64,000 nt of DNA from Nitrospira lenta (lineage in GTDB: Bacteria; Nitrospirota; Nitrospiria; Nitrospirales; Nitrospiraceae). Of this stretch, positions 1 through 8,273 are shown piece by piece (positions within the stretch are counted from its first letter, which is position 1; every line of letters begins with the position of its first letter). Made by a program: the position numbers and the translations under genes. The notes below the pieces were generated by a model that made no database searches, was not told where the DNA came from, and worked only from the letters and a program-made list of their open reading frames with translations. The stretch lies in the NCBI RefSeq assembly GCF_900403705.1, contig NZ_OUNR01000001.1:310001-374000 (forward strand). The letters are read 5' to 3'.

Positions 1-5
1 CACAG

Positions 6-452
6 ATGACGAGGCATATGACCCTACCGACCACAACCTCTGGCAACTCCACTGAACCGCGGACCGCCATGCGCTCGTCAATGCTCCTCCTCCTGACCTT
101 TGGCCTCATCATAGGGCTCATCGCCATGATGGCGACGGGAGGACCGGCCGTATCATGCCCTGAGGAATTGATCGGCACATGGCATACGGTTGCGCAAGGA
201 TATGCGGACAGCATGCTGGTGATGACCAAACACGCCGTCATATTCAGTGCAGGGTGGGATCATCTCGATGCTCAAGCGGTGCGTCGGCTAGAAGCCGTCC
301 CCGATGGACATCGCATCCTTTATACACTCGTCTATGGCAACTCTCACAAAGAGGAGCAGACGCTCGTGTTCTTCTACGATTCTCATGACCGGACCATCAC
401 CTTCAAAAATCAATCGCATCTCATCTGGACCAGAACCATGGTGGAGTCGTGA
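6..452 (+). CDS. Small membrane-anchored protein of unknown function, first gene of the pseudopilin/kinase operon
   Basis: A 148-residue protein that I do not recognise. The visible plan is one hydrophobic segment at about residues 26-43 (LLLLTFGLIIGLIAMMATG) and then a roughly 100-residue soluble domain that begins at Cys51. That domain alternates short beta-like stretches, starting GTWHTVAQGYADS and ending with a conserved-looking NQSHLIWTR. The pattern suggests a small lipocalin-like or other beta-barrel domain exported to the periplasm, but this is only an impression. The start is uncertain: ATG at 6, 18 or 69 are all possible, and the gene may continue a cluster that begins left of the window. 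Its TGA stop overlaps the GTG start of the next gene (449-452), which implies translational coupling with the HAMP-only protein downstream. Confidence 0.6.
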   Translation: MTRHMTLPTTTSGNSTEPRTAMRSSMLLLLTFGLIIGLIAMMATGGPAVSCPEELIGTWHTVAQGYADSMLVMTKHAVIFSAGWDHLDAQAVRRLEAVPDGHRILYTLVYGNSHKEEQTLVFFYDSHDRTITFKNQSHLIWTRTMVES

Positions 453-1117
453 TCCCCTCCTTCACACGAAGACAGCTGTTCGTGCATCCTATTCAGTATT
501 GGTGCGTCGCCATGACGCTGGTGTATTTCTCGTGCCTCTTGATCGTGCTCTATGGCGTGATCTTCCTCCCGATGGCGCAACCGCTTGATGCTCCCACGGT
601 CTCCTGGGAAGAACGTGCCCAGATCGCGACCCAGATTCTGGAGTTGAACACGCGGGTGTGGCCCTGGCTGCTTGTGACGTTCCTCGGGTTGCTCCTTCAC
701 TCGCTGTATTTCATGCACCGCATCGCCGGCCCTCTCTATCGATTTGCCACCCTCTTCCGATCCATCGGAGCCGGACACCTTCACCAACGCGCCAGATTGC
801 GGAAGCACGATTATCTCCATCGGGAAGCGCAGGACTTCAACGCCATGCTCGACTATCTTGAGCAGAATATCGAACGGCTGCATCGGCAGGGACTGCTCGT
901 TACACAAACCTATGAGGGTATCGTCAGGCCGATCCAGCAACAGTCGTCAGCCGAACTCAACGCCGCTCTCCAAACTCTGGGAACGGACATCGCCCGACTT
1001 CAGCTTTGTGTCGCCGCATTCAAATCGCAGGAGACTCCGCCATTGCCCTCTCAACTACCCCTCGAGTTTGTGAATCCGATCACCGTGGATCCACCGACTA
1101 GGTTGAAGGCGGCGTAA
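449..1117 (+). CDS. HAMP-only two-TM membrane protein (copy 1)
   Basis: A 222-residue inner-membrane protein with no recognisable catalytic domain. TM1 lies at about 17-42, a short periplasmic loop of about 30 residues contains SWEERAQIA, and TM2 lies at about 72-92. A HAMP-like segment follows at about 88-142, starting HRIAGPL and containing IGAGHLHQRARLRKHDYL. The rest is helical and probably coiled-coil. HAMP domains normally relay signals from a sensor to a kinase or chemotaxis output; here both sensor and output are missing, so a partner protein is likely. The next gene is a clear paralogue, sharing loop SWxERA, RIAGPL and RxHDYL. The start is GTG, overlapping the previous stop by four bases, and the next gene starts two bases after the stop. 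The assignment to HAMP is by motif and layout, not by a profile search. Confidence 0.75.
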   Translation: MIPSFTRRQLFVHPIQYWCVAMTLVYFSCLLIVLYGVIFLPMAQPLDAPTVSWEERAQIATQILELNTRVWPWLLVTFLGLLLHSLYFMHRIAGPLYRFATLFRSIGAGHLHQRARLRKHDYLHREAQDFNAMLDYLEQNIERLHRQGLLVTQTYEGIVRPIQQQSSAELNAALQTLGTDIARLQLCVAAFKSQETPPLPSQLPLEFVNPITVDPPTRLKAA

Positions 1118-1119
1118 CC

Positions 1120-1827
1120 ATGAGTCCACTGCTTCCCGCTTCGAGCAACCCGACGCCGTTCACCCAGACGCCACCAGTTTCTTCACTGGCTCATCCGCCC
1201 TCGCGCCATCACCAATCCAAAGCACAGGACCTTCGCGCACAAAAACATCGGCTGACCTTCATGCACCCGCTTCAAGTTCGCATGCTCAGCCTCGTGCTCT
1301 CCTATACGACGATGATCGCACTGCTGTTGGCCGTTCCCGTATTCAGACCCTTCATGCAAGCCCTCGACAACCCTGCGCTCTCCTGGCAAGAACGCGCCGC
1401 CGTCGCAACCGACCTGCTCAATTTGCACGCCCGATATTGGCCATGGGCCCTTGGGGCTGGATCCCTATTGGTCCTCCACTGCCTGCACTCCCTGCGGATG
1501 GTGCATCGCATCGCCGGCCCTCTCGATCGATTCAAGCAGCTCTACCAAGAGATCGGCGAGGGTAACCTGTCCCGCAGAGCGATCCTTCGCCCGCACGACT
1601 ACCTGACGCCTGAAGCCGACCTCTTGAACCGGATGACGGCACAGCTCCAGGCCAGAGTCAGCGCCACCAAACAGGCACAGACAACTCTGGCACTCGACGT
1701 CGAACGGCTTAAAGAAACCGTTGCCCGTGAGCGCAATCCGATTTTCACCACACTCGTTCAACAGACCGAACAGGATCTGGCGAGCCTAAAAGAGTCGCTC
1801 GACTGGTTTAAAACACATACAGGATAG
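1120..1827 (+). CDS. HAMP-only two-TM membrane protein (copy 2)
   Basis: A 235-residue paralogue of the preceding gene. A Pro/Ser/His-rich cytoplasmic leader of about 48 residues may be partly artefactual, because an internal ATG at residue 48 is an alternative start. It is followed by TM1 (about 54-75), a loop with LSWQERAAVATDLL, TM2 (about 108-128), a HAMP-like segment opening VHRIAGPLDRF and containing IGEGNLSRRAILRPHDYL, and a Gln/Lys/Glu-rich coiled coil to the end. The periplasmic loop is too small for a ligand-binding domain. With copy 1 it could form a heteromeric membrane platform for the pseudopilin and kinase encoded just downstream. The gap to the next gene is four bases. No kinase, methyl-accepting or cyclase domain is present. 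Confidence 0.75.
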   Translation: MSPLLPASSNPTPFTQTPPVSSLAHPPSRHHQSKAQDLRAQKHRLTFMHPLQVRMLSLVLSYTTMIALLLAVPVFRPFMQALDNPALSWQERAAVATDLLNLHARYWPWALGAGSLLVLHCLHSLRMVHRIAGPLDRFKQLYQEIGEGNLSRRAILRPHDYLTPEADLLNRMTAQLQARVSATKQAQTTLALDVERLKETVARERNPIFTTLVQQTEQDLASLKESLDWFKTHTG

Positions 1828-1831
1828 GCGA

Positions 1832-2623
1832 GTGGACTACCGTACACACAAGCTCCGTCAACGCACCGATCAGGCAGCCCGACCAACGGGGCCTGACGCC
1901 TGGTGCACCGCCGGCGGCTTCACGCTGATCGAGCTCATGATTGCGGTGGCAATCACCGGCATTCTGGCTTCCCTCGCCGTACCGACCTACACGGACTTTC
2001 TCTATAAAGCCAGAATTGCAAGGACCATCGCCGAACTTCACGGCCTAGCTAAAGAGGTGCAGGGGTTTGCTCTTTCGACGGAGCAGTACCCCAACACCTT
2101 GGCTCAAATTGGCCGGAGCACATTGCTTGATCCATGGGGACATCCCTATCAGTACTACCGAATCAATTGCGGCTCCGTCACCATTAGCCACTTCCACCAG
2201 CCCGATCTTCCAGACCATGGACCTGACAGACAAATTATTCCGGCCACCACCCCTTCCTCTCCCCATGAAGGACTCGTGCTCCTCACGGTCGGAACGACCC
2301 ACACCCAGGCGTTAGTCCAGCTCGTTGCGAAGGGCGGAAGCGGAAGCAGTGCGAGCGGAGGTGGCAGCAGCGGGAGTGGCGCAAGCGGAGCTGGAAGCGG
2401 TGGGCCTGGAGGCGGTGGGGCCGGAGGTGGCGGCGGCCCACCCTGCGGCGGAGTCGGAGGAGCGCGCAAGGATCGCTTTCTGGTTCCGATCAACTCCGAT
2501 TTCGATATTTACAGCATGGGACGGGATGGACAAACCGTCGCCCCTCTCACCGCGCTGAAGAGTCACGATGACATTATTCGCGCCAGCGATGGCGGATTCT
2601 ACGGCCTCGCGACCTACTTCTAA
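1832..2623 (+). CDS. GspG-like type II pseudopilin with a Gly/Ser-rich insert
   Basis: A 263-residue prepilin-like protein. A 29-residue leader ends GG and is followed by FTLIELMIAVAITGIL. That is the class III prepilin peptidase site with Glu at mature position 5, the start of a long hydrophobic N-terminal helix. The fold resembles the major pseudopilin of type II secretion: a DPWGHPYQYYR motif at about 100-110 and a C-terminal FDIYSMGRDG stretch at about 224-233. Between them sits a segment made almost only of Gly, Ser and Ala (about 168-210), with a single Cys at 205, which is unusual for GspG. The start is GTG at 1832; no ATG lies upstream of the cleavage site. No GspE/F or secretin genes lie nearby, so assembly would depend on machinery encoded elsewhere. 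Confidence 0.85.
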   Translation: MDYRTHKLRQRTDQAARPTGPDAWCTAGGFTLIELMIAVAITGILASLAVPTYTDFLYKARIARTIAELHGLAKEVQGFALSTEQYPNTLAQIGRSTLLDPWGHPYQYYRINCGSVTISHFHQPDLPDHGPDRQIIPATTPSSPHEGLVLLTVGTTHTQALVQLVAKGGSGSSASGGGSSGSGASGAGSGGPGGGGAGGGGGPPCGGVGGARKDRFLVPINSDFDIYSMGRDGQTVAPLTALKSHDDIIRASDGGFYGLATYF

Positions 2624-2635
2624 TTCGTCGGAATC

Positions 2636-5600
2636 ATGAAGACATTGTTCTCCACGTCCCTGCTCCAGAGTCGCATCGCCCGCCGCATGGTGGGGCTCTT
2701 CGTACTCTGCGCTCTGGTTCCGACATCGATCCTTGGCTGGGTGTCCTACCGGCAAGTCACCGACCAGTTGATGGCACAATCCTCGATCCGGCTTCAACAG
2801 GAAAGCAAGTCTCAGGGGATGGTGCTCTACAATCATCTCCTGACACTCAAGGCGGATCTCGACCGCCTCGCCGGCGGACTGCCGCAGGACGAACCCGTCA
2901 CAGAGGACTCGATACTCACCGCCTCGGTACAGGAGCTGGGGCCTCGGTTCCGCGAACTCCGCCTGCTGAGACCTGATAGCCCGTCGCACCACCAGCTGAA
3001 CGAGAAGCAGGTGAGCCATCTCAAGGCAGGAAAAACGCTGCTCCTGTTTCAACCTGCCGCCAACAACCTTCGAGACATTGTTCTGGCTCGCGCCGTCAAT
3101 CCGGATCGATGGGAGGCAGGGCTCCTCTCGGCCTCGATCAATGAAACTCTGCTCTGGGACATGCAGTCGAGAGACATGCTGCCGGCAGAAACCGACCTGG
3201 TCGTTGAAGACCATGACCAACGAATCCTCTACTCAACCTTTCAGGAACGGATCGAGCTTCCGGCTCTCCAACGACAGGACCTGACCACCCCCATGACGGA
3301 AGCGTTCGTCTGGCACTCAGGTGAACGCGACTACGTCGCAGGCGCCTGGACGGTGCCCCTGCGATACATCTTTCTTGCAGACCCCTGGATCATTGCACTG
3401 AGCCAAACGAGAGCGTCTGCCCTGGCCCCGGTCGATCAGTTCCGGCACACCTTCCTCATGGTCATCGCCTCCGCGTTGAGTGTCGTGGTGCTGCTCAGCC
3501 TCTCGCACATTCGCCGAAGCCTGCAGCCGGTGACGCTCCTGCAAGAAGGCACGACGCGCCTCGCCGGCGGGGACTTTACCACGCATGTCACCGTCAACAG
3601 CGGAGACGAATTCGAAGACCTGGCCGCGTCCTTCAATCGCATGACTGGCCAATTGAGCCGACAGTTTCATGTGCTGGAAACCCTCTCAGCCATCAGCCAC
3701 GCCATCCTCTCCAGTCATGAGCCCACCGCGATGACGCGGCTCGTGCAGTCCCGAATCTCCGAAACCGTTGCCTGTGACGCCATCGGGATGGCCTTGATGG
3801 AATCCGGCCAGCCCGGACCAACGATGATGTCCGTGCGGCATCTGCACTCCCGATCCAAGAGTGAATTCACCGAGTCGCTCTGTCAGTTTTCACAGACAGA
3901 GCTCGACCAGCTCCAGCGACACCCGCACCATGTATTGCTGTCGTCGTCCGCCCCACTACCCGGGTACGTGACAGCGATGGTCCCGCTTCAGCTCGCCAGC
4001 TTTGCGGCCTTTCCCATCATCGTGAACCATCTCGTGAGTGGCGCACTGGTGCTGGCCTATCGCTTGGGGAAATCCCCGTCCCCCGATGATATCGCCGCTG
4101 CCCGCAGGCTGGCCGACCAAGTGGCGGTGGCCCTCGCCAATAACCGCGCGATCGAAGCGCGCGTGCGCGCACAGATGGAGCTCGTCGGAGCCGTCGAGGC
4201 GCAACACGAAGCCGAGGAGCGGGCCACCGTGTTACAAGCCGAGAACCTGTCACTGGAGACGAAAGAAGAACGGCTGCGGCATCAGCAGAGTGCCACGCTG
4301 AATCTCGTCAAAGACCGGACGGTCTTTGACGGTTCTCTGGCCGACGCGGCCCGACTGGTCACGACGACGGCAGCCCAGGCCCTCGGAGTAGAACGGACCA
4401 GGGTGTGGATCTTTGAAGAAGGCCACCGCCGACTCTACTGCCTTGACAGTTATCAACGGTCCACGGACCGTCATGGGCCGGAACACACACTGTCCCTTTC
4501 GCGATATCCTGACTATTTCGAGAAACTCCAGCGCGGGCAGGTCCTCACGGCTCCGCCTGCGAGCCAGGATGCATCTTTTCGCGAGCTGTCGGCCGGGGTG
4601 CGCGCGCCGCGTGGCGTCAGCTCACGGATGGACGCCCCGTTTCATACCAGGACCGGCTTAGCCGGAGTGGTGACGGTCGAACATGTGGGACCGCCAAGAG
4701 AATGGGCCGTTGACGAACAGCAGTTTGCGCAAGCGCTGGGAAACTTCATGACCCTGGTGCTGGAAGCCGCTCGCCGCCGCGAGGCCGAAGAAGCTCTGGC
4801 CATCGCCAAACTCGCAGCCGAAGATGCAACCAAAGCCAAAGCGGAATTCCTCGCCAACATGAGCCATGAGATCCGGACACCGATGAACGGCGTGATCGGC
4901 ATGACGGAAATACTGGCCCGAACATCCCTCTCCGCTACACAGCGCCACTATGTAGAGACCATTCACAACTCCGGCGACACCTTGCTGGCACTCATCAACG
5001 ATATTCTCGATTTTTCGAAGATCGAAGCCGGAAAACTGGAAATCCAGCCGGCTCCCCTTGATCTCCGCGACCTGATTGAACGCACGACGGAACAGTTGGC
5101 CGAGCGCGCGCAGCGAAAAGGGCTCCAGCTGCTGGCGGAGTATGATCCATCGGCCCCTACCGCCGTCATCGGCGACCCCATTCGCATTCGCCAGATCCTG
5201 ACGAATCTCCTTGGGAATGCCATCAAGTTCACCCAGCAGGGCGATGTGCGTGTACACCTCACCGTAGACGCGCCGGCGCCACATGAAGCCGGGCCGGCGA
5301 TCGTTCGCATCGCCGTCACCGACACAGGGACCGGCATCAGCTCCGAAGGCCAGGCGAGGCTCTTCCAATCATTTTCTCAAGTGGATGGGTCCTCGACCAG
5401 GGTCCATGGGGGCACTGGCCTGGGACTCAGCATTTGCAAACAGCTCAGCCAATTGATGGGCGGCGCCATTGATGTCCATAGCCAAATGGGACAAGGCAGC
5501 ACGTTTCGGGTCACGCTTCCCCTGCCGCTACAAACCGAGCCCAGCGCCGCACGCGTGTCTGATCCGGCGCTCGCAGGGGTCCGGATTTGCGCCGCCGTGA

Positions 5601-6832
5601 GTCACCCTGCTACCCGGCAGCTTCTGACGCAATACCTATCCAGCTGGGGCCTCGCACCACGAACAGCGGATACCGGCGCGGAGTTTCTGGAGCAGGTAAT
5701 GGATGGACTGGCAACGGAAGGCGGACAAGTCATTGCGCTCATCGATGAAACGTTCGCGGATATGACCGATCTTCAAGTGATGCAGGATCTTCGGTCTGAT
5801 TCGGCCCTCGCGGATGCCGGCCTGCTTAGGCTCGTGTCCTTTACCCGCCGGGCCGATGTCGAACAAGACCCGGTGTTCGGCGGGATTCCCTTTGTCACCA
5901 AACCGCTCCGATACGACGCGCTCCATGCAGCGCTCCTGGAGCTCCTCGGGAGGAACCCGCTGCCAGCCGCGTTATTGCCACCGGCACCGCCCTCAAAGCC
6001 CCACCTAGCCGGCACGGTCTTGTTGGGCGAGGACAATCCTATCAATCAAGAGATCGCGACGCTGATGCTCGAAAACCTGGGTTGCTCCGTTACCGTCGCG
6101 CAGAACGGCCGAGAGGTGGTCGATTGCGTGAAGACGACTCGCTACGACATCATCTTCATGGATTGTCAGATGCCTGACATGGATGGGTTCGAGGCCACAC
6201 GCCTTATACGGACTTGGGAAAGCGAACTGGACAGCGGCCCGTCGAGACAACCTATTCCTATCATTGCACTGACAGCCCATGCGACACCCGGAGATCGCGC
6301 CCACTGCCTGACATCCGGCATGAGCGACTACTTGTCCAAACCCTTCACCATGGAACAGCTGCAGCAGATGGTGACCGCGTGGCTGGCGCAGAGCACGACT
6401 GCTGAGATCCCTGCCCAAATCCAGTCCACGCAGACAGCAGATGTTCCGCCGGCAGATACCGAACAAGCCGCTCCCCCGACCGTCGACCAGGCAGCATGGA
6501 ACTCAATTACCGCGCTGCAACGCCCCGGCAAGCCGGACATGCTCGCCAAAATCCTCACAATCTATCTGACAGACTCGCAGCAACTCGTCGACCAGGTTCG
6601 TCAGGGGGTCGCCGACGGAGAAGCCCAACGTGTCAACGAAGCCGCGCACAGCTTGAAATCACGCAGTGCCGTGCTCGGAGCAGTCTTGCTGTCAGACCTG
6701 TGCCAGCAGATCGAAGCAATCAGTCGTCAAGGATCGGTCAAGGGTACCGAGCCGTTGCTCGATCCACTCGAAACCGCCTTTACCCACGCCTGTCAGGTGT
6801 TTCAAGCCGAACTCGAAAAGAGAGCGGCATAG
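2636..6832 (+). CDS. Hybrid sensor histidine kinase, HAMP-GAF-GAF-HisKA-HATPase-REC-REC-HPt
   Basis: A 1398-residue membrane phosphorelay kinase. TM1 is at about 18-37, a large periplasmic region follows to about 270, TM2 is at about 272-290, then HAMP (about 291-345), two GAF-like domains (about 343-500 and 558-712) separated by a coiled coil, and HisKA with NMSHEIRTPMNG and phospho-His744. HATPase follows (about 850-965; N-box LLGNAIKFT, G-boxes DTGTGIS and GGTGLGLS). The first receiver (about 979-1105) lacks the N-terminal acidic pair but keeps LIDE. The second receiver (about 1127-1255) is complete, with Asp1176 in FMDCQMPDMDG and SKP. A C-terminal HPt domain carries AAHSLKSRS with His1338. 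This is the BarA/ArcB-type His-Asp-His layout. It lies 12 bases after the pseudopilin gene, suggesting that it senses or controls that structure. No response regulator with an output domain is adjacent. Confidence 0.93.
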   Translation: MKTLFSTSLLQSRIARRMVGLFVLCALVPTSILGWVSYRQVTDQLMAQSSIRLQQESKSQGMVLYNHLLTLKADLDRLAGGLPQDEPVTEDSILTASVQELGPRFRELRLLRPDSPSHHQLNEKQVSHLKAGKTLLLFQPAANNLRDIVLARAVNPDRWEAGLLSASINETLLWDMQSRDMLPAETDLVVEDHDQRILYSTFQERIELPALQRQDLTTPMTEAFVWHSGERDYVAGAWTVPLRYIFLADPWIIALSQTRASALAPVDQFRHTFLMVIASALSVVVLLSLSHIRRSLQPVTLLQEGTTRLAGGDFTTHVTVNSGDEFEDLAASFNRMTGQLSRQFHVLETLSAISHAILSSHEPTAMTRLVQSRISETVACDAIGMALMESGQPGPTMMSVRHLHSRSKSEFTESLCQFSQTELDQLQRHPHHVLLSSSAPLPGYVTAMVPLQLASFAAFPIIVNHLVSGALVLAYRLGKSPSPDDIAAARRLADQVAVALANNRAIEARVRAQMELVGAVEAQHEAEERATVLQAENLSLETKEERLRHQQSATLNLVKDRTVFDGSLADAARLVTTTAAQALGVERTRVWIFEEGHRRLYCLDSYQRSTDRHGPEHTLSLSRYPDYFEKLQRGQVLTAPPASQDASFRELSAGVRAPRGVSSRMDAPFHTRTGLAGVVTVEHVGPPREWAVDEQQFAQALGNFMTLVLEAARRREAEEALAIAKLAAEDATKAKAEFLANMSHEIRTPMNGVIGMTEILARTSLSATQRHYVETIHNSGDTLLALINDILDFSKIEAGKLEIQPAPLDLRDLIERTTEQLAERAQRKGLQLLAEYDPSAPTAVIGDPIRIRQILTNLLGNAIKFTQQGDVRVHLTVDAPAPHEAGPAIVRIAVTDTGTGISSEGQARLFQSFSQVDGSSTRVHGGTGLGLSICKQLSQLMGGAIDVHSQMGQGSTFRVTLPLPLQTEPSAARVSDPALAGVRICAAVSHPATRQLLTQYLSSWGLAPRTADTGAEFLEQVMDGLATEGGQVIALIDETFADMTDLQVMQDLRSDSALADAGLLRLVSFTRRADVEQDPVFGGIPFVTKPLRYDALHAALLELLGRNPLPAALLPPAPPSKPHLAGTVLLGEDNPINQEIATLMLENLGCSVTVAQNGREVVDCVKTTRYDIIFMDCQMPDMDGFEATRLIRTWESELDSGPSRQPIPIIALTAHATPGDRAHCLTSGMSDYLSKPFTMEQLQQMVTAWLAQSTTAEIPAQIQSTQTADVPPADTEQAAPPTVDQAAWNSITALQRPGKPDMLAKILTIYLTDSQQLVDQVRQGVADGEAQRVNEAAHSLKSRSAVLGAVLLSDLCQQIEAISRQGSVKGTEPLLDPLETAFTHACQVFQAELEKRAA

Positions 6833-6928
6833 CCAGGGCTGCAGATCCAACCCTTTGTCGTTACTACCGCACGGCTGCTCGGCCTGCGTCAGGAACTATT
6901 CCGCGATGAGGGGATGAAAGGAAGACAG

Positions 6929-6961
6929 TGGCATGGCGTGAAATCTTACCACCCCATGCCA
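6929..6961. terminator. Weak hairpin between convergent genes
   Basis: TGGCATGG at 6929-6936 pairs with CCATGCCA at 6954-6961 across a 17-base loop, in the gap between the kinase gene and the convergent propeller gene. There is no clear T-run, so this is only a possible terminator. Confidence 0.3.
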
Positions 6962-6986
6962 GGGGACCCTATTGGATTGGCTCACG

Positions 6987-8111
6987 CTACGGCCTCCCAG
7001 GCGTCGCTATTCCAGAGGGAGTCGTACCTGCGCTGAATGGTGACCCGGCGACCACGGCAAGAACGCCAGTTGAACTGTTGATGGTAAATGCGGATACGTT
7101 GCTGGATCCCCCGTTTGCTACATACAGGAACGATCCATTGGGGGAAACCGTCACTCCAGCCGGGCCCGTACCCGCTGAGAAGGGCGACCCAGCGACGGCC
7201 GTTAATGCGCCGGTCGTGTTATTGATCGTAAAGGCTGAGACATTGTTGGATCCCTGGTTAGCCACATACACAAAAGACCCGTTCGGTGACACGACCACGC
7301 CGGTCGGACTCGTCCCTACAGAGAACGGCGATCCGGCCACTGCGGACAGGGCACCCGTCGATCCGTTAATCGAATAGACCGAAATGTCGTTGGATCCCAG
7401 ATTTGTCGCGAGCGCGAATAATCCGTTGGGACTTACGGCAACGGCACTTGAATTGGTTCCTGCCGTAAAGGGAGATCCCGCTACCGCCGAGAGGACTCCC
7501 GTAGTTGAATTGATCGTATAGGCTGAAACACCCCCTCCTCCATTCGCCACGTAAGCGAATGAACTGTTCGGAGAGACTGCTACTGCGGCCGGATTAGTTC
7601 CCGCTGCGAAGGGGGACCCGGCAACCCCGGACAATACCCCGGTTGAACTGTTAATCGAATAGGCCGATACATTGTTGGTCCCTTGGTTTGCGACAAATGC
7701 AAAGGCGTTATTCGGAGACACCGTAACAGCACTGGGAGTAGTTCCGGCGGCGAACGGAGATCCGGCGACAGCTGTGAGTGCCCCTGTTGTGCTATTCACT
7801 GTAAATCCTGAAAGGGTGTTGGCTCCCGAGTTCGCCACATACACAAACGAGCCATTTGAAGACACCGCAACAGCACTGGGACTTGTCCCGGCTGAAAATG
7901 GAGCCCCTGCCACCGCCGTTAATACACCTGTCGTGCTGTTGAACGTGTACGCCGAGACATCGTTGGTCCCTTGATTGGCTACATATGCGATAGCTGAAGC
8001 ACTCGACCCGCCCAGGGTGAAATTGCCTCCTGGGCCGCCGCCGTCGCTTGGACAGCCGGTGAGAAGAGCGAGTCCCGCCAGCGCAGTCACGATCGACAAT
8101 GGTTTCTTCAT
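6987..8111 (-). CDS. Seven-bladed YVTN-type beta-propeller lipoprotein
   Basis: A 374-residue secreted lipoprotein. The signal sequence MKKPLSIVTALAGLALLTGC has lipobox LTGC, and a Gly-rich linker follows. The body is one repeated unit of about 44-45 residues: GSPFxAGTxPxAVxVSPNGSFxYVANxGxNxVSAYxINSTTGxL. Six full units lie between a partial N-terminal unit (YVANQGTNDVSAYTF) and a partial C-terminal one (VAGSPFSAGTTPSG). This is the Velcro closure expected of a seven-bladed propeller of the lactonase/YVTN group. The repeats are close to identical, so the DNA carries tandem repeats of about 132-135 bp at roughly 7000-7960. No catalytic residues are evident; binding or surface scaffolding is more likely than enzyme activity. 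A strong Shine-Dalgarno AAGGAG precedes the ATG at 8111. It is divergent from the SDR gene. Confidence 0.88.
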   Translation of the reverse strand: MKKPLSIVTALAGLALLTGCPSDGGGPGGNFTLGGSSASAIAYVANQGTNDVSAYTFNSTTGVLTAVAGAPFSAGTSPSAVAVSSNGSFVYVANSGANTLSGFTVNSTTGALTAVAGSPFAAGTTPSAVTVSPNNAFAFVANQGTNNVSAYSINSSTGVLSGVAGSPFAAGTNPAAVAVSPNSSFAYVANGGGGVSAYTINSTTGVLSAVAGSPFTAGTNSSAVAVSPNGLFALATNLGSNDISVYSINGSTGALSAVAGSPFSVGTSPTGVVVSPNGSFVYVANQGSNNVSAFTINNTTGALTAVAGSPFSAGTGPAGVTVSPNGSFLYVANGGSSNVSAFTINSSTGVLAVVAGSPFSAGTTPSGIATPGRP

Positions 8112-8273
8112 GGTAAATCTCCTTACGCGCCAATGCCTGTTGATTCAATCAACGGCTCTCCCTACCTATAGCACTATGGAACACTAATGCCAATCGACCT
8201 GCGCATATTTTCAATGGACTTTGCCGGCTGTGCGCTGTCAGATTGTAGGAAAAATCAGACGGAGTGTTTCATC

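Noticed and set aside
2312-3220. 302-residue minus-strand frame across the pseudopilin and kinase genes
   Set aside because: It is antisense to two well-supported coding regions and shows no domains. Long antisense frames are expected at this GC content.
6928-7377. Plus-strand frame antisense to the propeller gene, reading as VVPAENGDPATA repeats
   Set aside because: It is the exact antisense image of the propeller repeats, and has no Shine-Dalgarno or independent features; the minus strand has a lipoprotein signal and a good site.
7000-7960. Tandem DNA repeats considered as a CRISPR or satellite array
   Set aside because: The units are about 132-135 bp, encode a continuous protein frame and have no spacers.
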